Positions 57,772 to 64,000 of a DNA stretch of 64,000 nt are shown here, in pieces. The notes under the pieces are model-generated. The model searched no databases, had not been told where the DNA came from, and saw only the letters and a program-made list of their open reading frames with translations. The stretch comes from Nannocystis punicea. Its GTDB lineage: Bacteria; Myxococcota_A; Polyangia; Nannocystales; Nannocystaceae. Position 1 is the first letter of the stretch. Every line of letters starts with the position of its first letter. Both the position numbers and the translations under genes were made by a program. Location: positions 6,200,001 to 6,264,000 of the forward strand of contig NZ_CP114040.1 of NCBI RefSeq assembly GCF_026965555.1, read 5' to 3'.

Positions 57772-60333
57772 TCACTCGAGCGGGAGGCGGACACGCACGC
57801 GCCCGGCGATCTCGCTCACCGGGAAGCGAACGCGCTCGAGTGCATCGTGGGCGCAGGCGTGCCAGGGGTAGCGCGGATCGTCGGGAGCCGGCGCGCGGGC
57901 GTTGAGCGTGACCACGACGCCCTTGCCCCGAACGACGTCGAGGTCGGCCGTGATAGCGCCGGGGATGTCCTTGCAGACGCGCAGCACTTTTATGGCGTTT
58001 TGCGCTGCGGCGGTCGCCTCTGCCGTCGTTACCGCGCCACGCGGCGACGGCTGTGTGCGACGCAACGCCGAGGGTCGCTTGCCGGTCGCGTCGGTCGTCT
58101 GGGCTGGGTTCGGCGGCTTACCCTCGTGCGACGACTTCATCGGCGCGACCTCGGCAGTCGCTGGCTTGGTCAGCCCCTCGCCGGTCGAAGTGCGCGACTT
58201 CTCCTCCATGCTGGGCGGCGGGGTCGGCGACGGCATCATCGGCGCATCGGCGCCCTGCACGTCCCCGGCAAGCTGCGCCGCGATATCGCCAGGCGCGGTC
58301 ACGCGTCCCACGACCACGCCAACCGCGACCGCAACCATCAGCGCAAGGAGCCCCCACAAGCCGCCGCGCCAAACGATGGGAGTCACGCGCGACGTGCCGG
58401 TCGGCAGATCGACGGGCGCCGCTTCTGCAGCGGCGGTGGTCGCTTGCGAAGGTGTTGGCCCTTCGACCGCGGCAGCGCTCGCAACGGGTGCGCTCTCCGG
58501 CGTCGCGCTCAACACGGCCGGCGCGACCGGGACAGTTGGCGCGGCCGCCGCGGCTTCCTGCTCGGCCTCGGCTTCCTCGCGCTTGACGGCTTCAAGCTCT
58601 TCCTCTTCCGCCGCGAGCGCTTCCTCCACGGCCCGCAGCGTGGGCCGACCGCTCGGGCTCGGGTTCACCATGGCGATGAGCAAGGACTCGAGGCCGGACG
58701 GGCACTCGGGACACACCTTGCGCGCCGGTACGGGCTCGCTGCCGCCCGGCGGGAACGGGCGCAAGCCCGTGAGCAGGCGGTAGAGCAACAGTCCGAGCGC
58801 GAACACGTCGCTCGCGGCAGTAAACGCCCCGCCGCTGCGAACTTCCGGCGCCGCGTAGTCCATGTTTCGAAGCGGCTTCTCGCTCTTGGGCTCCGCGCGT
58901 GCCTCCGGCGGCGTCGCCCACCGCTCCGTCAGGTGGGCGTAGAACCCGGGCGAGACCTGCGCGTGGTCGAAGTCGAAGATCCACGCCTGCGGCTTTTCTC
59001 CGCGTGCGATCAGGATGTTGCCCGCGTGCAGGTCGCGGTACACGAGGTCGACCGCATGCACGGCCATGAGTGCGCTCGCGAGCTGACGCCCCACCGTCAG
59101 CACATCGTCGGGGCGCAAATGCCTGTCGAGGCTTGTGACGTCCGTCGCCGGCGAGCCGTCGCACAGCTCCGTGATCGTGAACGCCTCCCGGCCCTCGACC
59201 CCGTAGTGGTGGATCTGCGGGATGTTCGGGTGGCGCAGCGCCGACAGGATCTTCGCCGCGCGGTGAAAGCGGATCGCGTCGTCCTCGCTCGGCTTCGCGT
59301 CGCGCAGCACCTTGAGCGCGACCTCGCGTGACAGCCCACGATCGGAGGCGCGGAAGACCACCGCGCTCGCGCCGACGCCGATGACCTCCAAGCGGTCGAA
59401 GCTGCCGCCGAACAGGTCTCGGCGCGACGTTGGCGGGTGCGCCGCGAGGATCGCCTCGAGCCCGCGGCGCAGGTGATCCGCGGACGGTAGCCGATCGCTC
59501 GCCTCGGGCTCGAGCGCCGAGCGGAGAAGTCGCGAAAAGTCCTCCGGCACCTCGCTGCTGGGGTTCACCTCGTGGATCGGCCGGAGCCCTGTCAGCTTCG
59601 GCAGGAGCTGGGTGCAGAGCTGGTAGAGCGTGGCGCCGAGCAGGTACACGTCCAGGAGCGGATTGGCGTCGCAGAGCCCCGCCTCCGGCGGAAGATAGTC
59701 CGGCGTGCCGATCGCCCGGCCGAGCTGGGTCTTGTGGCGGATCACGGGCGGGGTGAAGCGCGCGTCCTGGGTCTCGTGGAACGGAGCGCCGACGCTCGCC
59801 AGGCCGAGATCGATCAGCTTCGCCACACGCCGATCGGCGCCGATCGTCAGGATGATGTTGTCCGGCTTGATGTCGCGGTGGATCACGCCGACGCGATGTA
59901 GGGCGTGCAACGCGTCGGCGATCTGAATGCCGATCGCGGCGACCTCGCGCCACGGGAGCGGGCCGTTTGTGAGGCGCTGTGACGAGGGCTCGCCGTCGAG
60001 GTGCTCGAGCGCGATGTACGGTTGCTCATCGTCCGTGTGTCCGAACGCGATCGCTCGCACGATGTTCTCGTGCTGAATGTTGCTCAGGATCTCCGCCTCG
60101 ACCGCGAACCGGCGCCGCGCGTCCGGGCTGCAGGCGCGCAGGAGCTTGATAGCGACGTAGCACTTGCGCGTGAGATCCTTGGCCAAGAACACGTGGGCCA
60201 TGCCGCCCTTCGCCAGGCGTCGGACGATCTTGTAGCGCCCGTCGAGTAGCTCGCCGATGAAGTCGGCGCCTACTTCCTTGTAGATGGGCCACGTCGGCTT
60301 GGGCCCGGAGCGTGGGGTGAGGGGGCTGTCCAT
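57772..60333 (-). CDS. Ser/Thr protein kinase with two kinase domains and a transmembrane helix
   Basis: An 853-residue protein (ATG 60331-60333; a GTG at 60399 would add 22). Kinase 1, residues 32-295: AKGGMAHVF loop at 41-49, Lys 63, HRDIKPDN 152-159, DLG 175-177 in place of DFG. Kinase 2, about 310-590: GVGASAVVF 319-327, Lys 341, YRDLHAGN 432-439 (catalytic-loop Lys replaced by His, as in aminoglycoside-kinase-like loops) and DFD 454-456. A transmembrane helix spans about 653-678. The periplasmic C-terminal part has a Pro/Ser/Thr-rich linker and a final domain (AIKVLRVCKDIPGAITADLD ... HACAHDALERVRFPVSEIAG) resembling AgmX/PglI-type extracellular ends. Two-kinase chains are unusual; the second may be a pseudokinase. 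Confidence 0.85.
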   Translation of the reverse strand: MDSPLTPRSGPKPTWPIYKEVGADFIGELLDGRYKIVRRLAKGGMAHVFLAKDLTRKCYVAIKLLRACSPDARRRFAVEAEILSNIQHENIVRAIAFGHTDDEQPYIALEHLDGEPSSQRLTNGPLPWREVAAIGIQIADALHALHRVGVIHRDIKPDNIILTIGADRRVAKLIDLGLASVGAPFHETQDARFTPPVIRHKTQLGRAIGTPDYLPPEAGLCDANPLLDVYLLGATLYQLCTQLLPKLTGLRPIHEVNPSSEVPEDFSRLLRSALEPEASDRLPSADHLRRGLEAILAAHPPTSRRDLFGGSFDRLEVIGVGASAVVFRASDRGLSREVALKVLRDAKPSEDDAIRFHRAAKILSALRHPNIPQIHHYGVEGREAFTITELCDGSPATDVTSLDRHLRPDDVLTVGRQLASALMAVHAVDLVYRDLHAGNILIARGEKPQAWIFDFDHAQVSPGFYAHLTERWATPPEARAEPKSEKPLRNMDYAAPEVRSGGAFTAASDVFALGLLLYRLLTGLRPFPPGGSEPVPARKVCPECPSGLESLLIAMVNPSPSGRPTLRAVEEALAAEEEELEAVKREEAEAEQEAAAAAPTVPVAPAVLSATPESAPVASAAAVEGPTPSQATTAAAEAAPVDLPTGTSRVTPIVWRGGLWGLLALMVAVAVGVVVGRVTAPGDIAAQLAGDVQGADAPMMPSPTPPPSMEEKSRTSTGEGLTKPATAEVAPMKSSHEGKPPNPAQTTDATGKRPSALRRTQPSPRGAVTTAEATAAAQNAIKVLRVCKDIPGAITADLDVVRGKGVVVTLNARAPAPDDPRYPWHACAHDALERVRFPVSEIAGRVRVRLPLE

Positions 60334-60497
60334 CGTCGCCAAGAGTGCCACAGCTCCAGGCGAGAAAGACCGCCTAAAGACCTTTCCAGCCTTTTTCACG
60401 CCTGTCTCGTCTCACGCCCGGCCCCGCTTCATCCCTCGTTCGGCCACCTTCATCCCTCTTTCAACACGAGCCAGAGCACGATCGGCCCGCGTGGTGG

Positions 60498-60503
60498 TAC
60501 AAC
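60498..60503 (+). promoter_or_regulatory. putative -10 box TACAAC
   Basis: GTGGTACAAC ends 6 bp before the ATG at 60510. It is weaker than the other members of the group because the last base is C, but no ribosome site is present. Confidence 0.3.
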
Positions 60504-60509
60504 GAACCC

Positions 60510-61421
60510 ATGCCCGCACGCGCCTTGCTCTCCCTCGTCCTTGCGGGGCCCACCCTGGCGGCGCCGCCGCTGTCGCCCACGGCGACCAACGCCGAGATCA
60601 ACGACGAGATCACGGCGGCCGACCCGACGATTACCGCCGACAACCTCGCGCCGCTGGAGCGGCTCATCGCCGCTGCCGAGCTGGTGGAGTCGAGACTCGC
60701 GGACACGTCCGACGTCAAAGACCTCGGCGATCTGCTCACGCTCGCCGTGACCGCGCGGCGCGTCGCGTACCAGCGCACGAACGACGCCACGCACCTGTGC
60801 CAACTGCTCGCCACCGCGGAGCGGGTTCTCGCGCGCACGGACACCCCACCGCCCGAGGCGACGGACTTCCGCGACGAAGCGCGCGCCGGCCTCGCCTCGC
60901 ACGCTGAAGCGGCCGCACGCGGCGACACGGGCTTCGTCGCGCCCCCTTGCGTGCAGCCGACAACCGAGCCCAAGCCCAGCCCCGTGGCGGAGCCCGAGCA
61001 GGGGCGCGAACCTTCGCCCGCGATGACACCGCCGACGACGGGCCGCACGCCTCCGCGCGCCAGCGGCCTGACGATCGCCGGCGGGGTCTTGCTCGGCACG
61101 GCCGCCCTCGCCGCCCTCGCCATTATTCCCGTGCAGGTCCGCCGCGCCGGGGCGTACAGCGACCTCGAGACGTTGATCGCCGAGATCGAGCAGGCGGGCC
61201 ACCGGACGCCGGAGCAGGCGCAGCGCATGAGTGACCTGGGATCTGTGGGGGCGTGGACGAAGGGCGCCAAGATCGGCCTCGCTATCTCGGCGGCCGTCCT
61301 CGGGGCGGTCGGCATCGGCATGATCGCCCGCGGCAAGCTGCGCCCGACGACCGACCGGGCCCGCCTCGCGCCCTACGGCGGGCCCCAGGGCGCCGGCCTT
61401 TCGCTTTTCGGGCGCTTCTAG
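60510..61421 (+). CDS. secreted protein with two C-terminal membrane helices
   Basis: A 303-residue protein: MPARALLSLVLAGPTLAAP is a signal peptide. Residues 20-145 are helical (NAEINDEITAADPTITADNL, LIAAAELVESRLADTSDVKD, AYQRTNDATHLCQLLATAER), then a Pro/Glu/Thr-rich linker (about 147-185). Two hydrophobic helices follow (GLTIAGGVLLGTAALAALAI and IGLAISAAVLGAVGIGMIA), separated by a polar loop. No family was recognised. Its start region faces the kinase start about 177 bp away, so the pair may be coregulated and the protein may be a kinase accessory subunit. Confidence 0.6.
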   Translation: MPARALLSLVLAGPTLAAPPLSPTATNAEINDEITAADPTITADNLAPLERLIAAAELVESRLADTSDVKDLGDLLTLAVTARRVAYQRTNDATHLCQLLATAERVLARTDTPPPEATDFRDEARAGLASHAEAAARGDTGFVAPPCVQPTTEPKPSPVAEPEQGREPSPAMTPPTTGRTPPRASGLTIAGGVLLGTAALAALAIIPVQVRRAGAYSDLETLIAEIEQAGHRTPEQAQRMSDLGSVGAWTKGAKIGLAISAAVLGAVGIGMIARGKLRPTTDRARLAPYGGPQGAGLSLFGRF

Positions 61422-61502
61422 GGATACCCCCTTGGGAGAAATGAAACGTCGTCAACGCGCCTGGACGTGGCGCCACGACTTCGCGCGCGGACCCGCGCGT
61501 GG

Positions 61503-61508
61503 TACCAT
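61503..61508 (+). promoter_or_regulatory. putative -10 box TACCAT
   Basis: GTGGTACCAT ends 7 bp before the ATG at 61516, with no ribosome site. Confidence 0.4.
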
Positions 61509-61515
61509 CGCAACG

Positions 61516-63198
61516 ATGGTCCGCCGCACGCTTCTGTCCGTCGCCGTCCTCGCCGCCTGCGCGGGAGACTTCGATCAGCTCCTGCAGCAAGGGGGGGCAT
61601 ACCCGATCAGCGACGGGACCAGCGGATCGACCGCCGACGATCCGAGCCCAGCGAGCACTACGGCCGACACGACGGCCAGCACCGCAGACGCGAGCGCGAC
61701 GATCGGTGAGGCGACGTCGGGGAGCGCGTCGGCGACCGACGGCGGGACAGCGAGCGACGGCGCGACCGGCACCACCACCGACGACGGAAAGGCCCTGCCG
61801 GTCAACGTGGAGGTATTTCTGACGCCGACGTCGGTGGACAAGGTCGGCGAGGTGCAGGTCATGGTGTCAACGTCGCGCCCGGTCGCGACGATCGACGTGT
61901 TCGACGGGGACGTGCCCCTCGCGCTCGGCGCGACGCCGGGGGATCCGGTCTGCGTGTTCGAGGTGACGTCGGACAACGTCCCCGGCGACGGCACGCACAC
62001 GATCCGCGCCGTCGCGCATGCCGCCGACGGCGTGAGCGGGCAAGCCGAGAAGGACCTGACGATCGACGTCGCGCCCGGCGGCATCGACGTCTGGCCGCCC
62101 TACGTGCAGGTCGGGCCGATCAACGGCTTCACGAGCGCGACGCTACTCGACGACGCGGCGATCGCCGCCGCGGGCTTCTACGAGACACAACAGGGGCTCG
62201 AGGCGGTCGCGGTGAAGATCGACGGGGCGACCGGCAAGCTCGAGGCGGGCCCGGTCGCGCTCGGTAAGGTCGCGCTCGCGTCCGCGGGGAGCGGACCGGC
62301 GATCGCCGCCAGCGACGACGGCGCGGTGTTCGTCGCGTCGACGCAACTCGGGCCGATGTGGGCGGTGTCCAAGGTGTGGCTCGACAAGCCGCTGTCGTTC
62401 GAGTGGAAGGCGACGGGTGACCTCAAGACTAAAGCGCTCGCGGTCACGGTCGCGGGCCCCTTCGTGATCGTCGTCGGCGCGCTCGAGGTGTCGCCTGGCA
62501 CGCATGACCTCCGGGTATGGTGGCTGGCGGCCGAGGACGGAGCGCTGCTTCACGAGGCGCCTTTCGCCGCGTCTCTCGCCGACGACCCGCCGAACAAGCT
62601 GGACGAGATCGGCCGCGGCGTGGCCATCGTCGGCGACGAAGTCATCGTCGTTGGCGAGCGCATGATCTGGGGCGACGACAACAAGACCTATCGGCGCGCG
62701 GTCGTGCTGCGGTACTCGCTCGCGGGAGAGCTCCTCGACGAGTGGACCTCGCCCGGCGAGATCCTCGCGGAGGACGGCGCGATGGGGGTCGCACCGCTCC
62801 GTGGGGGCGGGTTCGTAACCGTTGGCTGGGGGCGTAATCTATTTACGATCCGTCAGGTGATGACACGCTGGTTCTCGGCCGCGGGCCAGGCCGGGCCCGT
62901 GCGGGTCGAGCCCACGCCGGGGAACGACGCGATCGGCTACGCAATCGGCGAGGATCGCGAGGGCAAGATCATCATCGCCGGCTCACGCAAGCAACCGGCC
63001 ACTGACACGGACGCCTGGATCTTCGCCATCCCCGGCCCACTCGGCGCGCACGCCTGGGACGTCGTCCGCAACGGGCCGGGCCAGGGGCCCGACGACGCCG
63101 CGGGGCTCGCCATCGGCCCCTGGGGTCACGTGTCCGTCGTGGGGAGCGAATTCTCCGACCTGCAGCCGCGTGCGTTCGCGCTGCGGCTCTACCCGTAG
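61516..63198 (+). CDS. lipoprotein with Thr/Ser linker, Ig-like domain and beta-propeller
   Basis: A 560-residue lipoprotein: MVRRTLLSVAVLAAC has an LAAC lipobox. Residues 30-95 form a Thr/Ser/Ala/Asp linker. Residues 98-190 form an Ig-like beta domain (VNVEVFLTPTSVDKVGEVQV, TSRPVATIDVFDGDVPLALG). The rest has repeated propeller-like strands with Asp/Gly turns (AIAASDDGAVFVASTQLGPM, VAIVGDEVIVVGERMIWGDD, GFVTVGWGRNLFTIRQVMTR, IGEDREGKIIIAGSRKQ). It is probably a surface adhesin or binding protein. Its stop is 4 bp from the convergent stop of the next gene. Confidence 0.75.
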   Translation: MVRRTLLSVAVLAACAGDFDQLLQQGGAYPISDGTSGSTADDPSPASTTADTTASTADASATIGEATSGSASATDGGTASDGATGTTTDDGKALPVNVEVFLTPTSVDKVGEVQVMVSTSRPVATIDVFDGDVPLALGATPGDPVCVFEVTSDNVPGDGTHTIRAVAHAADGVSGQAEKDLTIDVAPGGIDVWPPYVQVGPINGFTSATLLDDAAIAAAGFYETQQGLEAVAVKIDGATGKLEAGPVALGKVALASAGSGPAIAASDDGAVFVASTQLGPMWAVSKVWLDKPLSFEWKATGDLKTKALAVTVAGPFVIVVGALEVSPGTHDLRVWWLAAEDGALLHEAPFAASLADDPPNKLDEIGRGVAIVGDEVIVVGERMIWGDDNKTYRRAVVLRYSLAGELLDEWTSPGEILAEDGAMGVAPLRGGGFVTVGWGRNLFTIRQVMTRWFSAAGQAGPVRVEPTPGNDAIGYAIGEDREGKIIIAGSRKQPATDTDAWIFAIPGPLGAHAWDVVRNGPGQGPDDAAGLAIGPWGHVSVVGSEFSDLQPRAFALRLYP

Positions 63199-63202
63199 AC
63201 GC

Positions 63203-64000
63203 TCACTTCGGCACGAACACGTCGCACTGCGCCTTGATCTTCGCCGCGGCGGCGGCGAAGTACCCATCGTAGCTGGCGACGCACATCGACCCGAACACTG
63301 AATGGGGAAGCAGCTCCGTCCAGGTGCGGAGCTTGTGATAGCCCGGGGGGATGCCCTCGTAGCCGCACAGACCGTCCGGATCGTCGATGTCGTTCGTGAT
63401 CACGAGCAGCACCACCGCGTCCGCATCGCCGCCCTTGGCCTCGACCAGCGCGTCCGCCCAATCCTGGGGCGTGCCCGCGCTGAACTCGTCCCAGACGTCA
63501 TCGATGGCGACGACCACGAGGAGCGCGTCATCGCGGAGAAATCCCGCGTTGCAGCCGGCCGGCGCGTTGATCTCATCCGTCAGTGAGCTGACGGCGGCCC
63601 CGGCGACCAACCCGCCGCCGCTGGTACCGACCGACCCGACGCAAGTGAACGCGCCGATCAGATCCGGCTGGCCCGCGGTGATGTAGCGGTGGCCGCCGGC
63701 GAGGTCACACCGCTCGTTGCTCGCGTCCCACCCCGCCGAGAAGGTAATCCCCGCGCCCTGCACCGTGTCGCAAGGCTCGAGCACCGCCCCGCACGGATAG
63801 TCCTGCGGCCCGGTCGGGCAGGTGTCGACGCAGTCCTCACAGCCCGGGATCCCCCACGGCGGGCCATACTGACGCGGCGTGACGATGTGGTAGTCGAAGC
63901 CGGCGAATTCGGTCTCAAGGGTGTCGATGAAGCCCGGAAAGCTCGCCTTGAGAGCGTCCTGCTGGTTCTTCATCGTGTTGCGGGAGCTGATCGAGAAAAT
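63203..64000 (-). CDS. VWA-like secreted protein (5' end outside window)
   Basis: A partial protein, open from the right edge to a stop at 63203 (265 residues seen). The first residues (IFSISSRNTMKNQQDALKAS, then FPGFIDTLE) align with the start of myxobacterial VWA domains, where DNSGSM forms the metal site; here the Asp and Ser ligands appear to be replaced (SSRNTM), so metal binding is doubtful. Cys pairs in CEDCVDTCPTGPQDYPCG and LVVVAIDDVWDEFSAGTPQD, plus VVLLVITNDIDDPDGLCGYE, match the middle and last strands. It is convergent with the lipoprotein at 61516. The upstream region, including any signal peptide, lies outside the window. Confidence 0.65.
   Translation of the reverse strand: MFSISSRNTMKNQQDALKASFPGFIDTLETEFAGFDYHIVTPRQYGPPWGIPGCEDCVDTCPTGPQDYPCGAVLEPCDTVQGAGITFSAGWDASNERCDLAGGHRYITAGQPDLIGAFTCVGSVGTSGGGLVAGAAVSSLTDEINAPAGCNAGFLRDDALLVVVAIDDVWDEFSAGTPQDWADALVEAKGGDADAVVLLVITNDIDDPDGLCGYEGIPPGYHKLRTWTELLPHSVFGSMCVASYDGYFAAAAAKIKAQCDVFVPK

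Noticed and set aside
1..64000. tRNA, rRNA or riboswitch genes
   Set aside because: No cloverleaf with a conserved TTCGAATC-type arm, no rRNA core motifs and no known riboswitch consensus were recognised by eye. A covariance-model scan would be decisive.

Overview
The window comes from a very GC-rich genome with strong C/G third-position bias. It carries many lipoproteins with Thr/Gly/Ser-rich linkers and Cys-rich modules, a GCAC-type C-terminal anchor ending in Arg residues, ECF sigma factors beside periplasmic/outer-membrane genes, a two-kinase Ser/Thr kinase and FG-GAP and metallophosphoesterase lipoproteins. Together these suggest a myxobacterium (Myxococcota), most like the Nannocystis/Enhygromyxa/Plesiocystis group. 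This placement is inference from protein style. No rRNA, tRNA, CRISPR array, insertion sequence or prophage was recognised.

Layout. 0-16 kb: single genes and small operons (RsbR-like STAS protein; a Lys/Ala-rich + ankyrin + SUKH fusion; an ECF42-type sigma factor with its DGPF partner; anchored surface protein; haem-oxygenase-fold protein; divergent SDR/LysR pair; ankyrin, VOC and M23-like proteins). 16-30 kb: a major-vault-protein-like gene, a divergent RNA ligase / ATP-grasp pair, a five-haem cytochrome, SelO, several lipoproteins and a WD40-type protein. 30-41 kb: two related modules, each made of a periplasmic-domain/beta-barrel protein, an ECF sigma factor, a membrane anti-sigma-like region and a Cys-rich lipoprotein. 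The sigma and anti-sigma parts are separate overlapping genes in one module and one fused gene in the other. An orphan barrel gene and long tandem repeats lie between them. 41-50 kb: a secreted Cys-rich (possibly bacteriocin-like) protein, a DUF6209 protein, an azoreductase, a four-gene DUF1501/c-type cytochrome operon and lipoproteins. 50-56.7 kb: a frameshifted beta-propeller gene, a metallophosphoesterase lipoprotein, a DUF1330 protein and an FG-GAP lipoprotein that ends abruptly at about 56716. 56.7-64 kb: codon use changes; a membrane-tethered tandem-HTH protein faces a convergent two-kinase receptor, followed by a secreted membrane protein, a Thr-rich lipoprotein and a partial VWA-like protein.

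The most striking signal is not a gene. A family of 14-bp tandem units, CATGTCC-N4-GGA, occurs as 1-7 exactly phased units in about 18 places, mostly between genes but also over stop codons and once inside a reading frame. Each unit is a dyad, and so is each CATG junction, so an array reads nearly the same on both strands. A related CTGTCC-N4-GGACAG form makes its own cluster at 29.8-30.15 kb. The same core sits inside 76-bp (36.6-37.2 kb) and 130-bp (33.9-34.4 kb) tandem repeats. Arrays are frequent up to about 49 kb and I saw none beyond 50.5 kb.

Two further window-wide patterns are notable. About ten genes lack a Shine-Dalgarno site and instead have a TANNNT-type -10 box ending 6-10 bp before the start codon, which suggests leaderless mRNAs. 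Five genes carry apparent one-base frameshifts, and there is a possible chimeric junction near 56716, so assembly quality should be considered alongside real pseudogenisation.
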